A DNA stretch of 64,000 bases from CAXQUZ01 sp942491145 (GTDB lineage Bacteria; Myxococcota_A; UBA796; UBA2385). The notes under the pieces are model-generated. The model searched no databases. It saw only the letters and a program-made list of their open reading frames with translations, and was not told the origin of the DNA. The position numbers were made by a program, and so were the translations under genes. Below, in pieces: positions 21,263-29,839 of this stretch. Location: contig CALOBC010000006.1 of NCBI GenBank assembly GCA_942491145.1, positions 372,001 to 436,000 on the forward strand, read 5' to 3'. Each line of letters opens with the position of its first letter. Within the stretch, counting starts at the first letter, position 1.

Positions 21263-21727
21263 TCAGCGTGGTGTGGGGTCTTTGGGGTCGAACGATAAGC
21301 GATTCAACGGGAACGACACGCGCACGGGCTCCACGTTGCACCCCGCCCTGGCCTTGATGTCATTGATGAGCTGTCGGCCGTTTTTGAGGTTTGCGGGGTG
21401 GACCGCCATGGTCTTGCCGGTGCCGTCCGCGAGCAACACATGCACGGTCTGGGTGCGCAGGGGCATCGGGTCGCCCCGGTTCAGCGCCCCTTCCTTGAAC
21501 CCAATGCCGAGTCGGTGCACGTCGGCCCACCGCATTGTTGGGCCCATGGGCACCACTGCGATGCCCTGGTCATCGACCACCACCCGCCTCAGTGCGATCA
21601 GGACCAACCACGCCGCAATGGGCAAGCCGATGACGGTCACCGCGCAGAACAGTGCCAACAACACGGTCGACACCTGCACCATGGTGGCCTTGGCATAGGT
21701 TGTGGACGACGCTTGTGGTGTGGACAT
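21263..21727 (-). CDS. Small membrane protein with PH-like domain
   Basis: The ATG at 21727 gives 154 residues with one or two membrane helices (about 15-45: VSTVLLALFCAVTVIGLPIA). A beta-rich domain follows, with the look of a bacterial PH-like fold (RRVVVDDQGIAVV, MRWADVHRLGIG, HVLLADGTGKTMAVHP, then a closing helix). Such proteins are membrane-tethered and mostly of unknown function. The gene is divergent from the LysR regulator, with 78 bases between the starts, so it is a candidate target of that regulator. Confidence 0.65.
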   Translation of the reverse strand: MSTPQASSTTYAKATMVQVSTVLLALFCAVTVIGLPIAAWLVLIALRRVVVDDQGIAVVPMGPTMRWADVHRLGIGFKEGALNRGDPMPLRTQTVHVLLADGTGKTMAVHPANLKNGRQLINDIKARAGCNVEPVRVSFPLNRLSFDPKDPTPR

Positions 21728-21805
21728 GGATCCCCCGGTCGGGGGCCTATCCGGTGGCGTGGGCGATGGGCGCCCCGGGGAGGCGGTCCGGGATAGAGGT
21801 GGCCC

Positions 21806-22705
21806 ATGGACTGGCGCACCATCACCTTCGACTGGAACCGTGCACGGGCCTTCTGGGTGACCGTGGAAGAGGGGTCCTACTCGGCGGCGGCGGTGGCCCT
21901 GGGCCAGTCCCAGCCGACGATCGGACGACAGGTGGCGGCCCTCGAAGAAGAGCTGGGGGTGACCCTTCTGGAGCGGGTGGGCCGGGGGGTGGTGCCGACA
22001 CCGGCGGGCCTCGACTTGGTGGAGCATGTGCGCGAGATGGGCCAAGCTGCGATGCGGGTGTCTCGGACGGCGGCCGGCCAGTCCACATCTCTCGAAGGGG
22101 TGGTGTGCATCACCGCCAGCGAGGTCGTCACCGCCCACCTGTTGCCGCCCATCATCGAGCGGATCCGGGCGCTGCATCCCCGGATTGAGCTGGAGCTGGT
22201 GGCCAGCAATGCCCTGCGGGACCTGCGCCGACGAGAGGCCGACATTGCCGTGCGCAACGTGCGTCCCGACGATCCTGAGCTGGTCGGACGCTGGGTGCGT
22301 GACACCTCTGCCGCCCTGTATGCGTCGCCAGCCTATCTTGACTCACTGGGCCCGCTGCGGGGGCCCGAGGACCTCACCAACGCCGTGTTCTTTGGCTTTG
22401 ACCGGTCCGAGATGATGGTGCGGGGCTTTGGCCAGATGGGCATCCCCGTGACGGCGGCCAACTTTCCCATCGTGACAAGCAACCACTTGGTGCAGTGGGA
22501 GCTCGCCAAGCGGGGCCAAGGCATCTGCATGATGATGGTCGACATTGGCGACCCCGAGCCTCAAGTGCAGCGGCTGCCGGTGGAGGTGCCCCCCTTTGTG
22601 GTGCCCATCTGGCTCACCAGCCACCGGGAGCTGCGCACGAGCCGGCGGCTGCGGGTGGTCTTTGACTTGCTCGCGGAGGGACTGGCGGTGCCAGGGATGG
22701 GGTGA
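21806..22705 (+). CDS. LysR-family transcriptional regulator
   Basis: The 299-residue product has an N-terminal winged helix-turn-helix (FWVTVEEGSYSAAAVALGQSQPTIGRQ, cited here as the region 16-42) with the LysR hallmark A-A-A-x-x-L-x-x-S-Q-P-T-I-x-R-Q. A linker helix and a periplasmic-binding-like effector domain (about 95-295) follow. The effector domain begins with VVCITASEVVTAHLLP, typical of the VhuR/GbpR-like groups. It is divergent from the PH-like membrane protein gene, the classical arrangement for a LysR target. The ligand is unknown. Confidence 0.92.
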   Translation: MDWRTITFDWNRARAFWVTVEEGSYSAAAVALGQSQPTIGRQVAALEEELGVTLLERVGRGVVPTPAGLDLVEHVREMGQAAMRVSRTAAGQSTSLEGVVCITASEVVTAHLLPPIIERIRALHPRIELELVASNALRDLRRREADIAVRNVRPDDPELVGRWVRDTSAALYASPAYLDSLGPLRGPEDLTNAVFFGFDRSEMMVRGFGQMGIPVTAANFPIVTSNHLVQWELAKRGQGICMMMVDIGDPEPQVQRLPVEVPPFVVPIWLTSHRELRTSRRLRVVFDLLAEGLAVPGMG

Positions 22706-22758
22706 CCTTGTCAGCGCGCGAGGGTGCCCGACCCTGCGGTTCCCGACGGACGGATTAA

Positions 22759-22778
22759 GGGGGCGAGTCGGCCCCCTG
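22759..22778. terminator. Hairpin after the LysR gene
   Basis: AGGGGGC, a 6-base loop and GCCCCCT form a 7-base-pair stem about 55 bases after the LysR stop and before the next start at 22825. No T-tract follows, so it may be a terminator or part of the leader of the lipoprotein gene. Confidence 0.4.
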
Positions 22779-22824
22779 AGCTTGGGTGGGTCTGCGAATC
22801 CACACATCTCAAGGATGCTCCACC

Positions 22825-23115
22825 ATGCCAATCCGCAGCTCATTGATGGTCTTGATCGCCGTGCTGGCGTCGGGATGTATGCGTGCCTACACCGTGAGCA
22901 TGGGGGAACAGCCCTCAAAAGATGCTCACTATGTTGTGGTGAAGACCAAGTGGAACGGCAAGATGCGCTTGTTTGACTGTTTGAGTCGGCCGGATGGAAC
23001 CGAGTGGAAGCCTGTGTGCAAGCAAGTCAAGATGCAGAGCGCGATGGGCGAAGCCTTGGACGACAAGTGGCAGAAGGTGCGGACAAAGCAGGGTGAGCGG
23101 CGCGCCAACCGGTGA
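22825..23115 (+). CDS. Small lipoprotein of unknown function
   Basis: The ATG at 22825 gives a lipoprotein signal (MPIRSSLMVLIAVLASGC) and a 78-residue mature part rich in Lys and Arg (YVVVKTKWNGKMRLFDCLS). Two further Cys residues could pair. No family recognised. It converges on the EamA transporter gene 13 bases away. Confidence 0.75.
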   Translation: MPIRSSLMVLIAVLASGCMRAYTVSMGEQPSKDAHYVVVKTKWNGKMRLFDCLSRPDGTEWKPVCKQVKMQSAMGEALDDKWQKVRTKQGERRANR

Positions 23116-23128
23116 ACCGGGCCAGCGC

Positions 23129-24070
23129 TCAACGTTGGGTGCGGGCGGCGCTGAAGGCCGTCGCGATGGACACCAGCACGATGGCCCCGCCGATGAGCTC
23201 TTGGGCGCTGAGCTGGCGGCCCAGGAGCACCACGTCCCACACTGTCGCCAGCACCGACTGGCCGACGAGGGCAACGCCTGCTGCGGCGGCACCGACCCGC
23301 TGAATGCCCCGCAGCAGCAAGCCCCAGCCACCCAGCTGGCAGACGAGGCTCATGCCGGCCACACCCAACCAAGCCGACGGGGTGCGGGCCAGAACCGAGG
23401 CGGAGGGATCGAGGACCAGCTCGACGACCTGGATGGTGCCGAGGGTGAGCGCACCGGTGCTGCAGACCACCAGCAGGGTGAGGGTGGGACCGAGCGCCCA
23501 CCGCCGGGAGGACTCGCCCAAGAAGGCGATGTAGACGCTGTACAGGGCGGCGGCCCCTAGGCCGAGCATCAGCCCCGTCGGGTCCAGTCCGCTGTCGAGG
23601 GTGCCCAAGGGGACCGCAAGCAGCGCCAGCCCGAACAGCGCCGCGAGGGCGGCCATCCAGAAGCGCCGTCGGGGCCAACCAGCACCGAGAACCCCGGCGA
23701 TGACGGGCACGAGGAAGATCTGCAGGTTGGCGATGAGGGTGGCCATGCCCGGTCCGATGGCCAGGATGCTGCGGTTCCACATCGCCATGTCGAACGCGAA
23801 GGCCACACCGGCGAGAATGAGCAAGGTGACGGCAAGCCGGGCGACTCCGCGGGGTGGGGCGACCGCCGCAGGACGGGCACCGGACCCCATCGCCCAGAGC
23901 ATCAACAGCACCGATGCGGTGCCCATGCGGTGCAGTCCAGCGGCGGTGGGCGGCAGGCCCGAGACCTGCACAAACAGTGCCGCGAAGCTGATGCAGAGGA
24001 CGCCGGCGAACAGCAACAGGGGACCGGCCCACTGAGCTGAGGGGGACCGCAGTGCGGCAGTGCTCAACAT
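23129..24070 (-). CDS. EamA-family (drug/metabolite) transporter
   Basis: The ATG at 24070 with GGAGG just upstream is preferred over a TTG 15 bases earlier. The 313-residue product has ten hydrophobic helices in two five-helix repeats, the EamA/DMT layout. Conserved features are FVQVSGLPPTAAGLHRM in the first half and a similar GPTLTLLVVCSTGA stretch in the second. Such proteins export small metabolites or amino-acid-like compounds across the inner membrane. The substrate cannot be deduced. Confidence 0.85.
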   Translation of the reverse strand: MLSTAALRSPSAQWAGPLLLFAGVLCISFAALFVQVSGLPPTAAGLHRMGTASVLLMLWAMGSGARPAAVAPPRGVARLAVTLLILAGVAFAFDMAMWNRSILAIGPGMATLIANLQIFLVPVIAGVLGAGWPRRRFWMAALAALFGLALLAVPLGTLDSGLDPTGLMLGLGAAALYSVYIAFLGESSRRWALGPTLTLLVVCSTGALTLGTIQVVELVLDPSASVLARTPSAWLGVAGMSLVCQLGGWGLLLRGIQRVGAAAAGVALVGQSVLATVWDVVLLGRQLSAQELIGGAIVLVSIATAFSAARTQR

Positions 24071-24250
24071 GGAACCTCCGCTCAACGCGGAGCGAGGGAA
24101 GGGTCTTGCCCCACTTGGACAAGGCGGCGCCGTCTACCCGAGTGTGTTTCTGCCGCCCACATCCCATGAACATTCGTGTTTCATCGCCGCAGCACGGGGG
24201 GAGCCGAGCCGGTGGGCCCGCGATATGGCGCCCTCCACAAGGAGCGTTCC

Positions 24251-24808
24251 ATGGGTTTCTTCGACTTCGTGAAGGGTGCTGGCGAGAAGTTGTTTGGCAA
24301 GGGTGACGACGCGGCTGAAGCCGCCAAGGCCGATCCCGCAAAGCCGACGTTTGACCCGGCATTTGTGGCGGACCAGCTGCGCACCAAGGTCAACAAGCTC
24401 GGCCTGCCGATCCGCGACCTCGGCGTTCACTTTGCCGACGGTGTGGCCACGATCAGCGGGATTGTGCCCTCGACCGAGGTGGCCGAGAAGGCCGTCTTGC
24501 AGCTTGGCAACACGACGGTGGTCGAGCGTGTGGTGGACCAGCTCTTGGTTCAGCCTGCGTCGATGGGTGACCCCGAGTCGGTCGACATGGAAGCCCCCAC
24601 GGTGGAGACCCAGGCCCCGGTGGTCACGCCGCCGGCTGTGTTCTACACCGTCCAGAAGGGCGACTCGTTGTCCAAGATCGCGAAGACCCAGTACGGCGAC
24701 TATCGCCGCTACCCCGAGATCTTCGAGGCCAACAAGCCCATGTTGAAGGACCCGGACCTCATCTATCCGGGCCAAGTGTTGCGCATTCCCCAGGCCCCCA
24801 ACGCCTGA
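24251..24808 (+). CDS. kbp: Kbp-like BON-LysM protein
   Basis: The ATG at 24251 follows AAGGAG. The 185-residue protein closely follows E. coli Kbp (YgaU): it starts MGFFDFVKGAGEKLFG, has a BON domain (about 38-100) and a C-terminal LysM domain (131-180) ending in DLIYPGQVLRIP. E. coli Kbp is a cytoplasmic potassium-binding protein. This one carries an extra Pro/Val/Glu linker of about 30 residues between the domains. There is no signal peptide, in agreement with a cytoplasmic location. It is divergent from the EamA gene. Confidence 0.88.
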   Translation: MGFFDFVKGAGEKLFGKGDDAAEAAKADPAKPTFDPAFVADQLRTKVNKLGLPIRDLGVHFADGVATISGIVPSTEVAEKAVLQLGNTTVVERVVDQLLVQPASMGDPESVDMEAPTVETQAPVVTPPAVFYTVQKGDSLSKIAKTQYGDYRRYPEIFEANKPMLKDPDLIYPGQVLRIPQAPNA

Positions 24809-24855
24809 GCGCCGTCGGGTGTTGGGGGGCCCCGGTCCCTCAGCGCCCGTGTCCC

Positions 24856-26313
24856 TCAGCGCCCGTGCACCAGAATTGCCGAGACCACCTTGCGCACGGG
24901 GGTCTGCGTGGGTGCGGTGCCGGTCTGCACCTCCGTGGAGGACAGGTCCACGAGCGCCCCCCCGATGGCCATGCGCTTCGACGAGCCGCCATCCAGGTTC
25001 ATCGCGCGCCCACACCCCAAGGCTGCCATCAGCTGGGCGGTCATGGCGAGGGTGAAGCCCGGCGCCCGGTGGAAGTCCCGGCCGTCGATGGCGGCAAACA
25101 CCAAGCGGCCCTGGTGGTCGATGCCGGCGGCCATGCGGGGCAGCAGGTTCTGGTCGTAGGTCTCGTCGGTCGAGAACGTGATGGGTGGCGCGGTGCCGCA
25201 GAAGTCCTCCCGGGCGAGGTCCAGGTTGGGTGGGTCACCGAGCAGCATCGGTCCGCCGGCCATCGCTTGCTGGATGGGGGCAGGGGGTGTCCACAACAGG
25301 GGCACGGCCTCGGTGAGCCGGCGGGCGCCGGGGATGACGACCACACCGCCAAGCAGCGGGATCTCGTCGGTCCAGCCGAGGGTGTGTCGCCCTGCAAAGC
25401 CCAGGCCCGGGCCGGGGGCCCGTCGACCGTGCACCCGGGTGAAGAGCGTCGGGCCGGGGATCGTGGGGTCGTTGCATGCGGCGATCTTCCAGGCCTCGGC
25501 ACCATGGCGCACCGTCCACCCCACCGGTCCCATCCGGGTGATGCGGGGGCTGGGGTCGACCACCAGAGTGGCGCGCCGAAGCCCGGGAATGCCCTGCACT
25601 ACACCATCGCAGACCAGCAGGCCCACCGGCTGGCGGCGCTGAAGCGGGGGCACGATGTCGGGCTCGGAGTAGAGGAAGAAGCCGCCGGACACCCCCGCAA
25701 TGGCCCCTCGTGCAGAGACGGCTTCGGCAAAGTTCCGTGGGTCATTGCGCAGGTCCACACACTGCAACCGGGGCGAGTCTGCACGCAGCACATTGATGTG
25801 CACGGGGCCTGCGGGTCCAGCGCCCACCAAGCGTCCGTGGGCGATGCCGGGGTGCACGTCGGTCCATGTGGTGGTCGCGACCAGTGCAGCCATCGTGCGG
25901 GGGGCGGTGGTGGCGGTGTGGTGCAGCCGTGCGCCTTGGCTGTAGTAGAAGTCGGCGACGGCCCGCACCCGCAGCGCCCGGGGCGGGGGACCGTGCAGCA
26001 CCTCGGCCGTGCGGGCCAAGAGCCCCATCCACAGCGTGCGAAAGCCCAGCTTCTGCAGCAGCACGGCCACGGCGTGGGTGCGGCGGGCAAACATGTGGAT
26101 CTGGTCGGTGTCCACCTCTCCTTGGAGCCCTTGGGCGATGCCGAACGTGAGCTTGGGGCCGGCGCGCAGGGCCCAGTCTTCGACGGCGCTGATGCTGCAC
26201 GCCGACGCTGCACTGGGTCCCCCGAAGGCCTGCAGCACGGCCTCAAGGGTGGAGTCGGCGGCACACAGCGCCCGGTACCAGCCGGTGGGTGGCGGGATCA
26301 AGCCGTCCACCAT
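24856..26313 (-). CDS. Phosphodiester glycosidase (NAGPA) family protein
   Basis: The ATG at 26313 overlaps the end of the GH113 gene by 16 bases, indicating translational coupling. The 485-residue product contains the NAGPA (PF09992) pattern: GGFFLYSEPD near the middle and the terminal block CGRAMNLDGGSSKRM, with LVFAAIDGRD before it. The NAGPA family includes the mammalian uncovering enzyme and bacterial enzymes thought to cut phosphodiester-linked sugars on exopolysaccharide or wall polymers. The N-terminal 200 residues are less conserved. No clear signal peptide is visible, although the partner has a Tat signal. Likely envelope glycan processing. Confidence 0.85.
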   Translation of the reverse strand: MVDGLIPPPTGWYRALCAADSTLEAVLQAFGGPSAASACSISAVEDWALRAGPKLTFGIAQGLQGEVDTDQIHMFARRTHAVAVLLQKLGFRTLWMGLLARTAEVLHGPPPRALRVRAVADFYYSQGARLHHTATTAPRTMAALVATTTWTDVHPGIAHGRLVGAGPAGPVHINVLRADSPRLQCVDLRNDPRNFAEAVSARGAIAGVSGGFFLYSEPDIVPPLQRRQPVGLLVCDGVVQGIPGLRRATLVVDPSPRITRMGPVGWTVRHGAEAWKIAACNDPTIPGPTLFTRVHGRRAPGPGLGFAGRHTLGWTDEIPLLGGVVVIPGARRLTEAVPLLWTPPAPIQQAMAGGPMLLGDPPNLDLAREDFCGTAPPITFSTDETYDQNLLPRMAAGIDHQGRLVFAAIDGRDFHRAPGFTLAMTAQLMAALGCGRAMNLDGGSSKRMAIGGALVDLSSTEVQTGTAPTQTPVRKVVSAILVHGR

Positions 26314-27419
26314 GCCTTGATGCGGTCGGCGGCCGGACGGTCGGCGAGTCGGTAGGGCTCCCCGCCGTGGTGGCGGGAGCTGCGGGGCGCATCGGTGTGC
26401 CACTTCCACCAACACACCCCGGAGAACCACGGCTGGGGCAAGGCGGCGCGCATGAGGCCGTCGACGTAGATGACCTGCAGCTCAAGATCTTCGGCGCCCG
26501 TCAGCCCTGAGTTCCAGGGCTCGGTCAGCGCCCCGGACACCGCCGGCAAGCCCGCCTCCAGAAACACAATCTTGCGGTCTTCCCGGGCGGCCAAGGCGCC
26601 CAGGCTGGTCAGGTGGGGGGCCCATGCCTGAGCCACTGAAGCCGCCGTGGGTGTGCCCGCCACAGTCAGCGGGTAGTAGGCGTTTACGCCGATCACGTCG
26701 AAGGCTTGCCAGTCGGCAAAGGCGTCGACCTCCTGCCACCAGTTGGCCGCGTAGGTCAGTGCGCCGCCAAACTCCGCTCGGCAAGCTTGGGCCACCGCCG
26801 CCCAAGCGCCGGGCACTTGGGTGGTGGCTTGCAGATACTCCAGCCCCACCACCAGCATGGTGGCGTCCATCTGGGCAGCGAGCCGGGCTTGTGCCACCAA
26901 GAACGCCGTGTAGCTGTCCAGCCACGCCGCCCAGCCCCCTCGTGCGGGGTCGGGCTGGATGTCCTGGCGGCTGGCCCCCGAGCGCCCAAATGCTGAGCAC
27001 CAGATGTGGGGCTTGAGCACCACCGCCATGCCCAGGCTGGCGGCGTCGGCGGCGCACTGGATCAGGTCTGCGTCAGTGAGGGTGCGGTCCAGGTCGCGCC
27101 ACTGCACGTCCACGTCATCGAGCGCCCGCTGGAATGCAAACGGTGTGACCACGACGTGGGTGACGCCCATCGCAGCAAGCTGGACGAGCTGTTCCCGGCA
27201 CGTCGCCGATCCGTAGCCCCGCCCTCGGTCATGGATGTGGGCGAGGTTCATCCCGGCGATGTGGGTGCGTGGCCAAGGCACCGGGCCAGCGAGCGGCGGT
27301 TGCACCGATGCGGGCCCCGGATCCCGGATGCGGCGGGCCCGCCAGTCGAACCAGCCCGCCCCGGCGGTGCCGAGCGCAGCGGTGCTTCCGAGCAACAGAC
27401 GTCGGCGTGTCACAGGCAT
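26298..27419 (-). CDS. GH113-like glycoside hydrolase with Tat signal
   Basis: The ATG at 27419 gives a twin-arginine signal (TRRRLLLGS followed by a hydrophobic Ala/Gly stretch). The 373-residue product is a TIM-barrel protein of GH113 type: MNLAHIHDRGRGYGS, VLKPHIW, a candidate acid/base Glu in VVGLEYLQA and a candidate nucleophile Glu in FLEAGLPAV. GH113 members hydrolyse beta-mannan or related glycans. It would be exported folded to the periplasm or beyond. The gene lies upstream of, and overlaps, the NAGPA-like gene and follows mtgA on the same strand (45 bases), so the three probably form an envelope-glycan operon. Confidence 0.8.
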   Translation of the reverse strand: MPVTRRRLLLGSTAALGTAGAGWFDWRARRIRDPGPASVQPPLAGPVPWPRTHIAGMNLAHIHDRGRGYGSATCREQLVQLAAMGVTHVVVTPFAFQRALDDVDVQWRDLDRTLTDADLIQCAADAASLGMAVVLKPHIWCSAFGRSGASRQDIQPDPARGGWAAWLDSYTAFLVAQARLAAQMDATMLVVGLEYLQATTQVPGAWAAVAQACRAEFGGALTYAANWWQEVDAFADWQAFDVIGVNAYYPLTVAGTPTAASVAQAWAPHLTSLGALAAREDRKIVFLEAGLPAVSGALTEPWNSGLTGAEDLELQVIYVDGLMRAALPQPWFSGVCWWKWHTDAPRSSRHHGGEPYRLADRPAADRIKAWWTA

Positions 27420-27463
27420 GTTCGGGTTTACCCCGGTTGTGCCCTCTGTCCGGGGGCGGCCCC

Positions 27464-28207
27464 TCAATCCTTCGCTAGCGCCCCCCGACCGGTGAGCTGC
27501 CGCCACGCACACCCCAGCGCGCCGGGGTTCTTCTCATTGTACTTGGCGGCCACGGCTTCGTAGTGCTCCTCGCCAGGCCACGGATCTCGGTTGTTGAGGA
27601 TCGTGCGCGCGTGGCCCTGCACGTTGGCGTCGGACACCGTCCACGTCGCCGGGGCGGGCAGAATGGCGATCAGCCGGGCGCTCTGGTTGGCACCGAGCTT
27701 GGACGCGGGCTTGCCAAAGGCCCGCTTGGCCCCCGCTTCCATGCCGAACTGGGTGGGGCCGGTCTGGGCGATGTTGAGGTAGAGCTCGAGGATGCGCTCC
27801 CGGGGCACCAGCGCCACCAGCCACACCGTGAACCACACTTCCAGGCCCTTTCTCAGCCAGCTGCGCCCCTGCCAGAGGAACACATTGCGGGCGACTTGTT
27901 GGGGGATGGTGCTGCCCCCGGACCGGGCGCTGCTGCCCTGGGCGGCGTTGCGGCGGTTGGTGTCGATGGCGCTGCAGATGCCGATCCAGTCGAAGCCGTT
28001 GTGCATCCAGAACGCGCTGTCCTCGCCGGCGACCGCCATGCGCGGGGTGTGGCCGAGGGCGTCGAGCGAGCGCCACTGCAGGCGGGGCAGCCGCCGGTGG
28101 TCGATGGTGGCCCCGACCATGGTGGCCGTGAGCGGCGGGTTCACGACGCGCAAGCCCCCGACCAACACCACGTGGGCGATGCCGAACAGCAGCAGGAACT
28201 GGAGCAA
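27464..28207 (-). CDS. mtgA: Monofunctional peptidoglycan glycosyltransferase MtgA
   Basis: The GT51 motifs are complete: EDSAFWMHNGFDW (catalytic Glu), GGSTIPQQVARNVFLW, RKGLEVWFTVWL and RILELYLNIAQ. One N-terminal membrane helix anchors it. It polymerises lipid II into glycan strands in the periplasm. The canonical start available is TTG at 28207, but it has no ribosome binding site nearby. Four codons upstream an ATT (28217-28219) lies 5 bases from a perfect GGGAGGG, and starting there would add the basic residues RRR before the helix as is usual in MtgA. The frame is closed further upstream by a TAG. Leads the GH113/NAGPA group. Confidence 0.93.
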   Translation of the reverse strand: MLQFLLLFGIAHVVLVGGLRVVNPPLTATMVGATIDHRRLPRLQWRSLDALGHTPRMAVAGEDSAFWMHNGFDWIGICSAIDTNRRNAAQGSSARSGGSTIPQQVARNVFLWQGRSWLRKGLEVWFTVWLVALVPRERILELYLNIAQTGPTQFGMEAGAKRAFGKPASKLGANQSARLIAILPAPATWTVSDANVQGHARTILNNRDPWPGEEHYEAVAAKYNEKNPGALGCAWRQLTGRGALAKD

Positions 28208-28224
28208 TCGCCGTCGAATAGCTT

Positions 28225-28231
28225 CCCTCCC
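28225..28231 (-). promoter_or_regulatory. Strong Shine-Dalgarno GGGAGGG pointing to an ATT start
   Basis: On the minus strand GGGAGGG is followed by AAGCT and then ATT in the mtgA frame. The spacing is ideal for ATT (5 bases) and too long for the TTG at 28207 (17 bases). Confidence 0.5.
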
Positions 28232-28361
28232 GGTGTGAAGTGCCTATCGCTGTGCGGGGCGCAAGTCCGTCAACGGACATCTCCAGCGTCGCAGGGTTCG
28301 GCATGTCGCCGAAACCATGCGGGTGGTGAGCAGGGTGTGCCGATCAGCTTGGAGTTCTACG

Positions 28362-28742
28362 ATGTCGAGTGCAGAGCGTGCCGTTCATGCCGGTGGGGCC
28401 ACTGCGGCTGCCAAAGCTGCCCAGACTGGCTTTCATGCGGGCATTGTCGCGGAGGTTGCTGCGGCGGTCGAAGCCAACGGCATCGTGGTGGTCGGCATGG
28501 CGGTCAACCCCGCGGTGAAGAAGGCGTGCACGCTGCTCAAAGACGGCGGCCACGAGTTCACATTCCTGACCTACGGCGGCTACACGAGCATGTGGAAAGA
28601 GCGGCTGGCCATCAAGATGTGGAGCGGCTGGCCCACCTACCCGCAGGTCTTTGCCAGGGGCAAGCTCGTCGGCGGGGCGTCGGATCTGGAAGCCGCGATG
28701 AAGGACGGCACCTTCAAGGCGCTGCTGGCCTCCGAAGACTGA
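28362..28742 (+). CDS. Glutaredoxin-like protein lacking the active-site cysteines
   Basis: The ATG at 28362 follows GGAG at a distance of 7 bases. The 126-residue product has a short helical N-terminus and a glutaredoxin fold from about 40. Glutathione-binding features are intact: SGWPTYPQVFARGKLVGG with the cis-Pro (94) and the Gly pair (104-105), as in monothiol glutaredoxins. Where C-P-x-C or C-G-F-S is expected, the sequence reads N49-P50-A51-V52. The protein therefore cannot do classical thiol-disulfide exchange and may bind glutathione, an iron-sulfur cluster or a partner. Converges on the HemF-like gene. Confidence 0.8.
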   Translation: MSSAERAVHAGGATAAAKAAQTGFHAGIVAEVAAAVEANGIVVVGMAVNPAVKKACTLLKDGGHEFTFLTYGGYTSMWKERLAIKMWSGWPTYPQVFARGKLVGGASDLEAAMKDGTFKALLASED

Positions 28743-28768
28743 TGACTTCCTGACAATGGCCTTGATTA

Positions 28769-28784
28769 AGCCACTCTCGTGGCT
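28769..28784. terminator. Short hairpin between convergent genes
   Basis: AGCCAC, loop TCTC and GTGGCT form a 6-base-pair stem between the glutaredoxin-like stop (28742) and the HemF-like stop (28788). No T-tract is present. Confidence 0.4.
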
Positions 28785-28787
28785 GTC

Positions 28788-29828
28788 CTACCTGTGGTTT
28801 GCCACGGTGGGGGGCAGCACTTCCCCCCGGGCCTGGTGCTTGAGGGCCTCGGGGTGGGCGCGGTAGAAGGCCCGAATCCGGCGGGCCATCTGCACCTTGG
28901 CGGAGCGGTCGACTGCGGCTTCTTCGCCGTCGCCGAGACAGTCCACAAGGATGTCGACGAGGGCATGTTGGGCCTCGGGCATCGCCGGCTTCCAGCGCAA
29001 CAGCAGCCGGGGGTTCACGGTCGACGGCAAGGATCCGAGGATGCCCACGTCGTTCTGGGCGTGGACCAGCAGCCCCGAGGTGGTGCCCCGGTCCAGCGTG
29101 AGCACCTGGAACAGGTACAGCGTGTGGTACGCCCGCTGTTGCTGACGCTCCTCGGCGGTCGCATCCGTGGTGGGCGTCTCGTCGAGAATGCTTCCGTAGA
29201 CGGTGATCACACGCTCGACGAACGCCTGAACCAGCGCCGCATCGGCTGCCCAGTCCCCGGAGTTGTGGCCCTCCAGGTAGAAGTGGCAGACCCCCCGGTG
29301 GCGCTGCACAGCAGGGATCCAGAAGTAGCGCTCCCCTTGGGCTTGGGCGCCGGCAAACAGGTCCCCGGACACATCCTGGAGTGCATCGTCAAAGCGCTGC
29401 TGGTGGGTGCTCACGGGGATCGATGGGTTCAGGTCTGCCATCAAGCGCCAGTACCCTCGGCCGCTGCGCATCTCGGTCCACGACACGTGCATGTGCATCG
29501 ACGGCGCCCGGGGATGCCGGGGGTGCACGATGCAGGACAAGGCCGTCGCCGAGCTGAGCTGCTTGTCGGGAAGGTCGTCGTAGTGGATGCCCGAGACGTT
29601 CAAGCTGGCGCGGTCGAACGTGGCCGTGTCGGCAAAGCCCAGACGGGTGCCGCCGCCGTGTCGGCCTTCGTCCCGCAGCCACGACGCCGGGGCCGCGGGG
29701 GAGGTGTCCCCTCGAGTGCGGGCGTGGGCCTCCAAGCGGTCCGCGAACGTGCGCTGCAGGCGGTCCACCAGCGTGCGCACCTTGGCGGCCGTGGGCGATG
29801 CGGCGGGGACCTCGTGCGACCCATCCAT
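28788..29828 (-). CDS. hemF: HemF-like coproporphyrinogen III oxidase
   Basis: The ATG at 29828 has AAGGAG upstream and is preferred over a GTG 15 bases earlier. The 346-residue protein shows the general order of aerobic coproporphyrinogen oxidase: a Ser/Val-rich strand LNVSGIHYDDLP, CIVHPRHPRAPSMHMHVSW (His pair of the active site), then YWRLMADLNPSIP in place of the usual WWFGGGxDLTP. The enzyme would convert coproporphyrinogen III to protoporphyrinogen IX with oxygen. The DLTP box and surroundings are clearly diverged, so a relative of HemF with another substrate is possible. The lipoprotein gene upstream ends 12 bases before it. Confidence 0.7.
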   Translation of the reverse strand: MDGSHEVPAASPTAAKVRTLVDRLQRTFADRLEAHARTRGDTSPAAPASWLRDEGRHGGGTRLGFADTATFDRASLNVSGIHYDDLPDKQLSSATALSCIVHPRHPRAPSMHMHVSWTEMRSGRGYWRLMADLNPSIPVSTHQQRFDDALQDVSGDLFAGAQAQGERYFWIPAVQRHRGVCHFYLEGHNSGDWAADAALVQAFVERVITVYGSILDETPTTDATAEERQQQRAYHTLYLFQVLTLDRGTTSGLLVHAQNDVGILGSLPSTVNPRLLLRWKPAMPEAQHALVDILVDCLGDGEEAAVDRSAKVQMARRIRAFYRAHPEALKHQARGEVLPPTVANHR

Positions 29829-29839
29829 GGGGGGCTCCT

